Below, piece after piece: positions 11,022-22,133 of a DNA stretch of 64,000 nt (positions are counted from its first letter, which is position 1; each line of letters begins with the position of its first letter). The translations under genes and the position numbers were made by a program. The notes below the pieces were generated by a model that ran no database searches, was not told where the DNA came from, and was given only the letters and a program-made list of their open reading frames with translations. This stretch comes from Acanthamoeba castellanii str. Neff. Lineage: Eukaryota; Discosea; Longamoebia; Acanthamoebidae. The DNA is taken from the NCBI RefSeq assembly GCF_000313135.1, contig NW_004457606.1, positions 81,324 through 145,323 of the forward strand. Reading direction: 5' to 3'.

Positions 11022-13447
11022 TCAGATGAAGGAGAGGTCGTACCACCAGATGCGTTGGTGGTACTGGAGGAAGACGATGGCCAGAAGCCCGTTGTGGGCG
11101 ATGATGGCGGCGATGAACCCGATGAAGGTGTGGTTGTGCGCCAGCGTGCGCGCGATGGGCGCCAGCTGCCGGAAGACCTCGCGCCAGTGCCAGCGCAGCA
11201 GCGCGTAGCCCATCAGGCCCGCGAGCAGGGTCACCACGAAGTTGCATGACGCGTAGATGATGCTGTTGGCGTAGTCGGATCCCGACAACACATTTGGGTG
11301 CTTGCCTGAATGCATTCTACGTCAGCAACGGCACACGCACACGCACACCCACCACCGCACACGCACACAATTTTGGTGGTACCTTCGGACGAGGTGATGA
11401 TGGTGTAGGGGTCGTTGGAAAAGTTGAAGTATTGGTTGTTGGTGTCGTAGTAGCGCAGCACGAGGCTCACGGTGAAGTAGAATGCGATCGCCACCAACTT
11501 GCTCGTGATTCGCCAGAAGTAGAATCGCGCCTGTCGCCGTCGATAACCTGAACATGTGCACGTGCGTGCGGGTGCGGGTGCGGGTGTTTGGTGCGTGTGC
11601 GTGTGCGTGTGCGTGGTGCGGTGAGCTACAGTGCTTAAGGGAGTCAGGATGGAGTGGCGGGTACCGGGTCGGTTGTTGGAGTGGCCGCGTTCGTTGGGGT
11701 TGGTGTCCTCGAAGTCTGGCTTTGGCATCCGCCTACACTTGCCTTGCAGCACCTGCCGCACCCAATCAAGTCAGCCAAGCCGACGACACGATGATGAAGA
11801 TGAAGACGATGACGATGAAACACTGCACCGCTTTGATCCACACGCGGAACCTGAACCAACTGGTCGTGAGAGAAATAAGGAAATAAATCATGTTAGAACG
11901 AACCGGTGGTGTGGGAGTGCCGTAGCAGCAGCTGAGAAGGAACGAGGGAAGGATGCCACGTACATAGAAGTGAGGAAGATGAGGTTAGCGACGTCGCCCA
12001 CAAAGTTGATGAGCCAAATGTAGAGGAACGTGATGGGATCCTTCACATTGGGGAAGGCCAGCGTTTGGAACTGTTTCAGACACACATGACACGACACGAC
12101 ACACGTAGAGATGTCAGTGCCGTTGCGAAGCAGCGTTTGGAGTGAGAGGCACAGTGATGCATACCATGTCGCTCACATTGTTGATCCAGAAGCCGGAGAT
12201 GAGCATTGCCAGTTCAATAGGAAATGGATCGGTGAACGACAGCATGATCTACGCGTAGCAACAGTAACTTAAGTCAATCAGCTTTGCCGGCTCTTTACAC
12301 CCATGTCATTCACAGTGCGTGCGGCGCGTGCATGTACCTTTCGGTTGATGAAGACGACGATCGAGAGGGCGAAGGTGAGCACAGACTGCAGGTTGGCCGG
12401 CAGTTCGCGGAAGAGGATGACGTAGATGGCCAAGATGACCAAGTGAATGTACAGCAGCGTCACAATCTTCATGTACTTTCGGTACAGCACCAGCAGCGCC
12501 TCATTTCTCTTCAGTCGTTGCCATACCCAAGTCCCTGCGGGCGTGTGTCGTTGGTCGTGTCGTGTCGTGTCGTGTCAGAGTCAAAAAGTGGAAAAGAAGA
12601 AAAGAAGAAAAGGAAAAGGAAGCGGGCGATACCGAAGAAGGCGACGAGGAAGGAGATGCCGAGGGACACGAGGCCGATGAAGCTGAAGAAGTCGAACAGC
12701 AGCACCAGCGCCAGAATCACCACCAGCTCCAACACGTACACCGCCGCCATGATCGGCACTGCGCGAGTAGTCTCATTAGTCGCTCATGCGCGTGCGGTCG
12801 TGCGAGTGCGGCGGTGTGTGCGTGTGCGTGTGTGCGTGTGCGGTACATTTTTCGGGGAAGAGGGTGAAGGGTCGTTCGTCGCCGTGTGCGCCCCAGTAGG
12901 GGGTGAGCTGGAGGTAGGCCACGAGGGCCATGATGAGCGGGTTGACGAAGAAGATGAACGGCCACGCCCCGTGTCGGTCGAACACCGCATCGGGCTCGCC
13001 GAGCGGGATCAGGAGCAGGAGCAGGATGAAGGCATTGGGAATGACCAGCACCATGACCCAGAACAGCGCACCGATTTTGGTCAGGCCCAGCTCCTGGCCC
13101 AGCCGCCACCGCTCGGGCACCCGCTCGACCTCGTCGGCTTCGCCCTGCTCTTCGTCCCCCAGCCTCTTCTTCTTTGCTTCATCGGCGCTCTGGTCAAAGT
13201 CGTCGAATTCTTCGAATTTCTTGGCGTCAGCGTCCGCGGCTGGCGGCGCGCTTGGGCCGCCCATGGCCCGCTCGAGATCGGCCTCGGCCGAAGCTGGTGG
13301 TGGCGGTTGTTGGTGGGTTGTGGCGGTGGGCGGTGGTATGGCATCGTTGGCGTTGGCGCTGTCAGGGGCGGGCGGCTCTGGAGGTGGCGGTGGCGGTGGC
13401 GGTGGCGGTGGCGGTGGCGCGGGGTCATCGAGGCTGATCTCCTGCAT
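11022..13447 (-). CDS. Multi-pass membrane protein with polyproline N-terminus, unrecognised
   Basis: Exons 12847-13447, 12633-12758, 12338-12534, 12165-12248, 11964-12070, 11790-11859, 11665-11752, 11383-11547 and 11022-11305 give 573 residues with consistent phases. The start is MQEISLDDPAP. The first ~125 residues are disordered: a run of prolines (coded by a GGCGGT-rich repeat near 13381-13420), then an acidic, Asp/Glu-rich stretch. About eleven hydrophobic segments follow, e.g. LFWVMVLVIPNAFILLLLLI, VTLLYIHLVILAIYVILF and FIGFIAAIIAHNGLLAIVFL. I do not recognise the family. The intron at 11753-11789 would be only 37 bases; a one-base insertion joining exons 6 and 7 is the alternative. 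A membrane location is clear and the role is unknown. Confidence 0.7.
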
Positions 13448-14110
13448 GGCGAGGACGTCGTCCTCTTCTCTATCTGGCACCCTGGCATGGCAAGGAGTAC
13501 CCAAATAAATAACAAACAAACAAACAAAAAAACGAAATAAAAACGAATAAAAACATATTCATGGTGCGTGTGTGTTCGGGTCTCGTTCCTGGAGGAGGAA
13601 TGAGGTGGTGCGGTGGGAGGTGGTCGTAGTAGTTGTGGGCAATCAGGGAGGAGGGCTAAAGGGAAGTGGGCAGGTGAGAGGCACCGAACGATCGGTCCGG
13701 GATGGCGGCAGGTCGCGGAGTGAGGTCCACACTCACTAAAGTCCCTTCGGAGACGGTCCGGAATGCCGCAGAAATCGCCTCGGGCACCGTTTCGCGCCGG
13801 AGCCGCGAAATGTCGGGAAAATTCACATTGGCCCGAAGTTAAAAAATTTATGCGCCATTGGTTGCGCTGGTGCCCAACCGGCGAACCGAGGCAAAGCAGG
13901 ACAGATAATAGCGATAATATATAATAATAAACATGTATTTGTACACGTGACCAAAGAGGTAAATGGGCAAGGAGACATCATATGAGGAGAGATACCACAC
14001 TCAGGTGCATGCGCGTGCGATCCCTCGAAAATGATGAGCAGCAGCAGCAGGCGAACGCCGCACGCGCACACGCCTCTGGTGGTGGAGGTGGAGGAGTGGG
14101 CAGGTGTGGC
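13448..14110. other. Intergenic region, no gene seen
   Basis: Spacer between two minus-strand membrane-protein genes. It should hold the promoter of the upstream polyproline gene and the 3' UTR of the seven-transmembrane gene (AT-rich stretch near 13900-13940). Short reading frames here lack coding character, and I see no RNA gene. Confidence 0.5.
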
Positions 14111-16026
14111 TTAGTGTGGCGTGCCGAGGGGGGACTCGATGTTGAAGCTCGTGGGCGTGGCGTTGATGTAGCTCTGGTAGCTCCCCGCGTCCTCGTCGGT
14201 GTAGCTGTGGTCCACGAGGCTGTACTCGCCCACGCTCGGCACGTTCATCGAGAAGTGGCGCCGGTTACTGGTGAAGTACAGATCCGACGACGTGCGCGAC
14301 ACCTCGCTCGTCGTACTGTCCTCGCCCTGTGATGATGAATGAGGGGAGGGTCAGTTAAGCTGTGTGTCGTGTGTCATTTGTGTCGCGTGTGTCGCGTGTG
14401 TCGTGTGTCGTTTGTGTCGTGTGCGTCGCGTGTGTCGCGTCGTACGCGCAGGTGCGGGAAGTTGATATCGCCGGCTGCATTCTTCCGCTTCATCATGGCC
14501 GTGTTCTTGAAGGCGTAACACACTGCGAACAATGGTAATTAGTCAATGGCATCATACGAACAATGGTAATCAGTCAACATCAACATTTGAGTTCAACGTT
14601 TGACGAATGAGAACTCCAGAGCCCCCGTGTGTTCAAGTTGGGTTACCTGCCCAGACCGGCAAGATGAGCTCGAACCAACGGACGATAATGTGAACGACCG
14701 CGTCGGCGGCCGGCACATTCTGCAGTGAGACATATAAAATAGAACATGAGCTGAGGAGTCACACGACACACACAGCAGCGCTAACTGAGGCGCGAGTACA
14801 TACACTCAAGTAGAGCTCACATTCTCGACCGTTCGACGATGCCGACACCAGGAAGACGTCGTAGAAGATGGCGCCCTGTGTATACGGAGGTGGCACGAGC
14901 GCTCGTTAACACTTGGCTCACAAAATAGTAGACCGCTGTTGCGGTGCGGTGCGGTGCGTTGGACGTTGGACGTTGGTGCGTACCAGGGTGGTGAAGAACC
15001 ACACGATGGAGAGAGACCACAGCTGAAACTTGCTGCGCTGCTTGAATCGCGGCGAAATAGTGGTCTTGTTCAACTTTCTGCACACCAATGAGTCAGCGCG
15101 ACGTGGGTGTGCGGCGGTGCGTGTGCGTGTGCGGCGGTGCGTGAGTACCGAAGGATGAGGTAGGCGCAGATCAAAAACATGCAAGTCAGCACGAAGCCGC
15201 TCACCGAGAAGATGAGCCAGGCCGGATCTGGGCAAGGAACAACAAGTCAGCGCAGTCTGAGCCACGGGCGTAAGATGTGGGGTGCGAGCGTACCTTGGCA
15301 CTCGTCGAGGAAGGAGAAGAGGCCGAGGATCGACAGCACGAGGATGGCGGTGAGGTAGAGGACGAGGCCCGTCGTCACGGGCCACACGATCCTGTTGGTG
15401 TATGCCACGCACGATCGATCAGCCCATAAGCACTTCTTAGGAAGAAGAAGAAGAAGTCTTACCACTTCATGTAGTGCTCACGGCCCCACGAGCGCAGGAC
15501 CGAGTGGAAGAAGAAGAAGCAGATGGCGCACAGCTGAAGCAGCTTCAAGTAGGACAGCGCCACGGCTGGGATGGAGAAGAGGGGTGAGGATGAAAGGGAC
15601 CGGCCGGTCTGCAGACACGGTGCTGGAGATATGGATGTACCAAGGCCGTGTCGTTTGAAGGCAGCGTAGCGAAGGATGCCGAGAAGCATCTCCAAGATCA
15701 CTAAGAACAAAATCACTTGCTGATGACCCCACCAGCTGCGATGCAACATTCATTAGGATTAAAAGGATCGATCAATGGAGTATTATTCTTGGAAGGGGAG
15801 CTACCGTCTTGTCTTGTAGAGAACGGGGATGAGAACGGCCAGGGCGATCAGAAACGTGAGGGTGAACAAGGAAGCCAGCACAGTAGACCTGCAGTGCGAG
15901 GATGGGAGATCATCAGATCCTGACGATTAATTGTGGATGGTCCAGGCGAGCGTACGAGATGCAGGGCCACAGAGAGAATTCTTCGAAGCATTCGTAGACT
16001 GGGTAATGATACTCAGGCGGTGCCAT
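14111..16026 (-). CDS. Seven-transmembrane protein (GPR137/TOM1-like, tentative)
   Basis: Eleven small exons: 15956-16026, 15805-15888, 15641-15735, 15463-15565, 15294-15391, 15149-15227, 14984-15077, 14804-14875, 14647-14719, 14446-14522 and 14111-14326. They join in phase to 353 residues starting MAPPEYHYPVYE. Seven hydrophobic helices can be counted, after a short N-terminal tail of ~25 residues and before a hydrophilic Ser/Thr-rich C-terminal tail. The last helix reads HIIVRWFELILPVWAVCYAF and is followed by KNTAMMKRK. The E-x-x-LP pattern in this helix and the overall layout recall the GPR137 / plant THH1-TOM1-TOM3 membrane-protein group, but I see no diagnostic motif. A receptor or an endolysosomal membrane protein are both possible. 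Confidence 0.7.
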
Positions 16027-16332
16027 GCTTGGCGATTAATTAATCCAATTAATCAGCAACCGTTTCTGAAATTTAATTTCCTCTTCCTCTCTGCGTCTTC
16101 TTCTTCCTCCTTCCTTCTCCTGCGTCTTCTCGTCCTCCACCCACCGAGTCAAGCCCTCGATGTCGTTTGATCCTGGTCCAGAGCACCGATGAAAGCTCGA
16201 TCGGAAAACCGTTTCTTAAATCCAATTTTCCAGCCAATTTTCCAACCAACGAGATCGAGCACAACGAGTTCGCAGCCGCGGGCTAGCTGTGACGATGACC
16301 ATCACAGTTGTGGCCGTGGCCTCCACCAACGA
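16027..16332. other. Intergenic region between 7TM gene and importin gene
   Basis: Holds the upstream region of the seven-transmembrane gene and the 3' end of the importin-11 gene, both on the minus strand. A pyrimidine-rich stretch lies at 16079-16141. No gene is seen. Confidence 0.5.
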
Positions 16333-19300
16333 CTACTGGCCCTGCTGAGCGGCGGGCGGGGCCTGGAGGCTGGCCAGGATGACCGGGTCGACGGTGGAGA
16401 GGACGTGCGCCTGGTAGTTCTGCTGCCCGTTGAGCTCAGCGGCCTCCTGCAGGCGTTCGAGGCAGAAGGTGCGCAGGTTCGTGCTGTTGGCGGGGTCCTT
16501 GCGGTACATCTGTGATCGCAGATCGCGCACACATGGCGCACACGCACACGTCAGCCCAGCGTGCGCCAACGAGAAACGCGAAGAAGAAGGAACAGAAGAA
16601 GAAGAGCTTGAGGCGTCGTACCGCTTGCGTTTGTCGAATGAGTTCGGTGGCCGCGGTCTCGTCATCGGTGGTCACGACCAGGTTCCTGTGAGCGCGCGGG
16701 CAGCGTCAGCTCGTGTCGTATGGTGTGCGGCCAGACACAGACATGCATTCCCCCTCGGGGAGGGGGTTGAACGCACTCGAATGGGTTTTGGTGCGTGTCG
16801 GCGAGCACGGAGGTGACCACGCCTAGAATGAGAGGCGTGCGCTGCAGCAGCTGAGGATCGTTGGTCGGGAGCAGCAGGCACAGGGCCAGGCCCGTCAGCT
16901 TTCGCATGTGGGCTTCGCTCATACTGTCCGCCTGCACCACACCCAGTCGTGGTTATCGTAAGCTTCTCACTACGTGTGTGCGTTCGGTGATGCGTGTGTG
17001 CGTGTGTGCGTGTGCTACCTTCTCGGCCCAGAAGTCCACGAGGGGAGCCAAGAGGTTCTGGCCAGCCTGGGCGGAGAGCTGCTGGAAGAAGGCGAAGAAG
17101 AAGGGCCGATTGTGGACCAGCACCCGCGCGAAAATGGACAGGTAGTACACCGTGGCCCGGCTCCACTCGTTCTCCTTCTGCAGGGCCACCACCAGCGAGA
17201 AGATGCGCTGCAACGTGTTCTGCAGCAGCGGGAGAGCCTGCATTCCGCACATACCAGAATATCAGCAACACGACGCACACGCACATGCAGGACACGGCAC
17301 ACACACGACACACACGAAGAGTTACCTGAGCGGCGTAGAGCTGGATAAGGGTGTCGAGCGGCTTGAGCGCGAGGATGGTGCCCTCGTCCTTGAGGTTGCC
17401 GATGGTGGCCTCGAACAGGGCCGCCACCTGCTGAATGTACATCGACAGGAAGCGCGAGCCGCCCACCAAAATGTATCTGTCCAAGATCCGCGTGCAGATC
17501 TGCACACGACACGCGACACAGAACGCACGACACAGTCAGTGGGTAAGCCTGGCGATGGTGGCGATGGCGGGCCGATGCCGACGGTGAAGCTGATGGTAGG
17601 TACCTTGATGTGGTCGAAGTTGGACATGAGGGTAGTGTGGAGATTGGGGAAGATCTGGAGCAGGCCGTCGGTGATGGCCGCGGCCTGCTTGAGGACCTCG
17701 GCCCACAGCTCGAGCGAGTCCTCCAGCAGATACAGCGCCTGAGGCGAGTTCACGTCCGTGCCGTACTGGATGAGCGGCACCACGAACCGATAGAACGCAT
17801 CGCCGCCTCCGCGAACACTCTGCGTGCCGTGTGTGCGTCGTGTCGTGTGTCGCGTTTGCTTATTAGTCTTGCACGTGGCGTGTGCCATGTCGAGCGGCCA
17901 TGTTGGGTGCGGTACCTTCACCAGGCTGGCGAGCGTGCGCACGATGGAGCTTTGCAGGAGGTGGTGGTCCTTGGAGAGCTTCCACAACTCCGACAAGCAC
18001 TGGAGGATGAGGTCTCGGTAGCCCTCGATCTATTCACACTAAATGTGTTAGAAAACACATTTCCACATAAACATTTTTTTTCTTTGCTTTATTTAAGATT
18101 TTAAAATCACAAATAAAGCAAAGAAAAATTTAATATATAATGAGCAATAATAATAATAATGGGAAAAAAATAGAGGTTGCGTACCCGCTCTTCCATTTGG
18201 GTGATGAGCGAGGAGATGACGTTGAGGACCTGGAGCTTGGAGTCGATGGACTTCAGGTCGACGAGCAGCTTGAAGAGGAGGTTGATCGTTCCGTCCAGGA
18301 ACTCCATGAACACCTCCGCGTAGAAGTTCAGATCCTCCACCACTACACGCACACATCGCAATATTAGAGTCTGCGTGTGCGTGTGCGTGTGCGGTGTGTG
18401 CGGTGAGTCGTACATAGACGCAGGGTGTTGGCAGCCGTGAGACGGACGACGATATCGTTGCTCTCGTGGAGAAGTGGAAGGAGGGCGGTGTAGATGGGTC
18501 GTCGCAGCTCCTGCGGTGCCTTCATCACCCATTCACCAACCAGCGCCGCAATGCGCCTCCTCAAAATCGCCCTGCGCGTGATTGAGCGGTCAGCCCCAAC
18601 CGCACACACCTCGCCTCACGCGGCACACGCACACGCTCACGCGCACCACTGCACGCGGCACACATGACACGCCACTCGAGAGGGGGTTCGTACTTGGGGA
18701 GAGGAGGCAGCTCGGCTCGGAGCTCTTTCTCGAGCTGGTTGGTGAACCACGCGGAGAAGTCAACGTGATCGTAGAAGTCGAAGGCGCCGAGGCCGATGGC
18801 CCGGTAGCACGTTTCCTTCATCAACAGGCCATCCAGCCCCTCCTTGCCCTCGCTCTCTGCGACACGATACGACACGTGTGACGAGACCCGCGTCAACATA
18901 CATTTTTGAGCTATAATCGTTCATAATAACAACAATAAATACAAAGATATATATAGCACCTTTGATGGCCTGGGTCAGGAGCTGCACCAGGGCGCCCGAC
19001 AGCGCAAACGACTCCCCGTCGCCGTATCGCTGGAGCAGCGCCAGGAAGAGATTCTCCGCGCATGGCTATGGCCAATTAAGAAGAGAGTCAGTGCTGACGT
19101 GGCAGCGACGGCACGGCGGCTGACGTCATCAAAAATAAAAATAAAAAAGGTCACCTCAACGTACCTTGAGGTTGTCCTGCACCGACTCGGATTCGGTCTC
19201 GCGGATGAACTCCTCGGGGTCGTCCTTCCACTCCTCCAGCTCCTCGGGCGTGAGGACGAAGTAGCGGGTGATCAGCACCTTGCACAGGTTGAGGAGCACG

Positions 19301-21298
19301 TCGGGGGTGAAGAGCGATGCGAGCAGTTTGTTGGCCTCGATCACGTTCTCGTTGGCCACCTGCTTCTTGGTGACCACCTTGTACTGCGTCTGCACGAGCA
19401 CGTTCCTCATGAAGACCATGCAGCTCACCACAAAGCGCTCTTTAACACACGACACACACGACACACACGACACACACGACACACGATCAGCCACGAATGT
19501 TCAGACCTGATGTCGCGTATGGGCGGATTGAGGGGTACCAGGGAAACGAGGAGCCGAGGGGACCCCGATGTGGTTGATCACAGCCGAGTGGAAGTAGTCG
19601 AGGTACTCGGCGAGGAAGTGCTTGCGGAAGGCGTTGGGCTTCTCCTGCTGCAGCTGGATGATCAGCTTCACCGTGAGCTGCATCCACTTGCACACCAGCT
19701 CGTCGAGGGGCTGGTCTGGCATCGCCGAATCTGTAGTAACGAAATAAGAGTAGGAAATGAATGAAATAATAAGTTTGTGCCAATAATAATAATAGTAATA
19801 AGACAAATGAATAAAGAAAAGAGACGTACGGCACTCGGCAAAGTTCTTAAGGCGCACGAGAAGGAAGTGGAGGAAGTTGAGGAGGTTGGGGTCCTTCAGT
19901 TTGTTGAAGCCGTGGAGCGTGACATCGGTGATGACCTTAAGCGAGTGGACCACCATCTCGGCCGAGGGCTTGAGCGCTTCCAATTGCTGGGCGGTGAGAG
20001 CAGTCAAAATAGAAAAGAGAGTGAGTCGACCGAATCACTCGAATACAGAAGCAGCACACAAGAGCTCACCTGAGCCGAAATGGTCTTGGCGTTGTAGTTG
20101 GTGAGCGCCGTCAACAGAGCGTCCACGTTGGTGGACCACAGCTGTGCGGACAGCACGAACAGCTGCGGTCCAATCTGAGCAGAAGACAGAAATGAAAGTG
20201 TGAGCGTTTGGCAACACGACACACACGACCAAGACACACGACACACACACAACACAGGGGTTGTCATAGCACACACGGTTCGGTACACACCTGCTGAAAC
20301 TCTTGGCGGTGGCGAGCCAGGCGCTTGGAGGCGAGCGCCCTGACGACCTTCTGGAATGCCTGGAGCGCTCGCAGCTTCTCCAGGGCGCTGCCCTGCTCGA
20401 TCACTTGCACCAGCACCGCGATCAAATTGCCCCTTCATCACGAGATTGCGTGTCAGCTCCAAGTGCCAGCCCACCGGTTGTCAACGAGCTGACACGCATA
20501 TGTGCCGGCTCTTCAGGTTATGTGGTGCGCACCATTTCTGTGGGTAGTCGTGTCTGGCGACCGTGCCAATGATGAGGGCAATATATGTCCCCACCTACCA
20601 CACCGGTGAGCATTGATGCCCGACCGAAGAAGAAGAAAAGAAGAGATCAGACGTGTGTGAGCCACACGGTGAAGCGTAGAAGAAATGCGAAAGCTCGGAA
20701 TACCTGTCCGCTCTCCTCGTTGAAGAGACGTAGAACCTGCTCCCTGATCACGTCCTTCTCGGCATCAGGTATCGACCTTGGGGAGGAGAGAACAAAGGCG
20801 CAAGGTCAGCCGGTGTGCTGTGTGCTGTGTGCTGTGTGCTGTGTGCTGTGTGCTGTGTGCTGTGTGCTGTGTGCTGTGTTGCCTTCAAGGTGAAGAGAAG
20901 ATGCGTACTCTTTGCTCTTCCAGTTCTTGGAGACGGCGTTCTTGAGGGCGATGACGGCGATGAAGCGCAGCTCCTGCGGCACTGTCTTGTTTGCCACAAT
21001 GGACTGCAGGTATTGTAAAGAGAGGCCTCGGCTTGGTTAGAAGATGCAAACAAACCCACCCCGGACACAAAAAATAATAGTGGGCCACCAAAAAATAATC
21101 TGAGAATAGGCAATCGGAAGGGAATGTGGATTGGGGGGGGGGCAATACAAGAAGGAGCGAGGCAAATCCAGGCACGGACTCGTAGGCCAGCAGCTGCTGT
21201 TCGGCGGGCTTGCGCTGAGCATCGTCGTGGCTCACGGTGAGCGGCAGAAGGCGGTAGACCACTCCTGCATCCAATTGAGGCTTCGGCTGCTGTTCCAT
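16333..21298 (-). CDS. IPO11: Importin-11-like karyopherin beta
   Basis: Nuclear transport receptor of the importin-beta superfamily. Twenty exons: 21149-21298, 20909-21003, 20704-20776, 20533-20594, 20291-20432, 20070-20174, 19830-19986, 19539-19730, 19165-19439, 18960-19065, 18694-18856, 18414-18571, 18185-18342, 17916-18029, 17604-17819, 17326-17499, 17019-17237, 16777-16931, 16622-16685, 16333-16509. All phases agree; the product is 984 residues, close to animal importin-11 (~975). Family landmarks are in order: RKPAEQQLLAYESVPGF at the N-terminus, ALKNAVSKNWKSKE, RYFVLTPEELEEWKDDPEEF, AIGLGAFDFYDHVDFSAWF, YLLEDSLELW, and FARVLVHNRPFFFAFF near the C-terminus. Exon 9 (19165-19439) is duplicated almost exactly at 23061-23352. 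The protein should shuttle cargo into the nucleus in a Ran-dependent way (family knowledge). Confidence 0.92.
19161..19452 (-). repeat. Source copy of 292-bp duplicated importin exon
   Basis: Covers importin exon 9 plus 4 bases on the donor side and 13 bases of the upstream intron. The same sequence recurs at 23061-23352 in the same orientation with one difference (G at 19345, A at 23245). Here the exon is in frame and needed for the karyopherin, so this is taken as the original. Confidence 0.95.
20814..20879. repeat. Heptamer microsatellite (TGTGCTG)n
   Basis: About nine tandem copies of the 7-base unit TGTGCTG in the intron between importin exons 2 and 3. Confidence 0.9.
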
Positions 21299-21526
21299 CT
21301 CTCCCTTCAGTGAGTCACTGCCCCCACAAGTTCCGATGAAGGCCTGGGCTCGTGATGAGGCTCAAAAGAAAAAGTAATGCAGAAAGATCAAACAAATAAA
21401 TATTATTCTTTTTTTAATTTTATTTTCTTTTGCTCTTTTCTGTGTGAGATTCCTCTAATTGAGCAACATTCAATCCTCGCAAACGACATCAGACAAGATC
21501 TGCCGTAGAGGAAGGGGCGAGCCAGG

Positions 21527-21991
21527 ATGAGTGGCATGAACAAGAAGAAGCTGCTGAAGTTCGTGAAGGGCTTCCGAGGCCGAGCGAAGAATTGCCCGAG
21601 CGTGGCGAGGGAGCGCGCCTACAAGGCCCTCCAGTACGCCTTTGTGGGCCGCAAGCTCAAGAAGAGGCTCTTCCGCGAGACCTGGATCCAGCAGATTAAT
21701 GCCGCTACGCGAATCCACGATCTCTCCTACTCGCGCTTCATGCAAGGATGCGTCCTCTCCGATGTGAAGCTCAATCGAAAGATGCTCTCCGAGCTGGCCA
21801 TCTACGAACCCTACTCGTTCTCCGCGGTGACCAAGCTCGTGGGCGAACGGTTAAAGAAGGAAGAAGTGGCGAAGGAGGTCGAGCGGCGAGCCGCGGCCAA
21901 GAAGAACATTCATCCCGGCAACAGGGACCTCACCGCCGACCAGAAGGAGTGGCTTCTCGCTCAAAAGCTCAAGGAGATGCAAATCGTCTAA
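21527..21991 (+). CDS. MRPL20: Large ribosomal subunit protein bL20 (organellar)
   Basis: Single exon, 154 residues. The sequence has the bL20 signature throughout: LKFVKGFRGRAKNC, ERAYKALQYAFVGRKLKKR, WIQQINAATR and YSRFMQGCVLSDVKLNRKML, followed by LAIYEPYSFSAVTKLV. The C-terminus continues about 40 residues beyond the bacterial protein with a Lys/Glu-rich tail. bL20 binds 23S-type rRNA and is needed early in large-subunit assembly. The nuclear setting and the extension argue for the mitochondrial ribosome. The first in-frame ATG at 21527 is used; a second ATG lies three codons later. It is divergent from the importin gene on its left, with about 230 bases between the starts. Confidence 0.93.
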   Translation: MSGMNKKKLLKFVKGFRGRAKNCPSVARERAYKALQYAFVGRKLKKRLFRETWIQQINAATRIHDLSYSRFMQGCVLSDVKLNRKMLSELAIYEPYSFSAVTKLVGERLKKEEVAKEVERRAAAKKNIHPGNRDLTADQKEWLLAQKLKEMQIV

Positions 21992-22133
21992 AAATTCGTA
22001 ATCTCCTCATAAACCCTCTCCCATCTCCCTGGACCCAATTTGCCCTATTTAGTGATTTTAGCGTAGATTTAAATTATAATAGTTATTATTTCATTGTTTT
22101 TATTTATCACTTCGAACTCAGTGTGTCAAGAAG

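Noticed and set aside
13381..13420. GGCGGT tandem repeat as a non-coding microsatellite
   Set aside because: It is in frame as a polyproline run in the first exon of the membrane protein.
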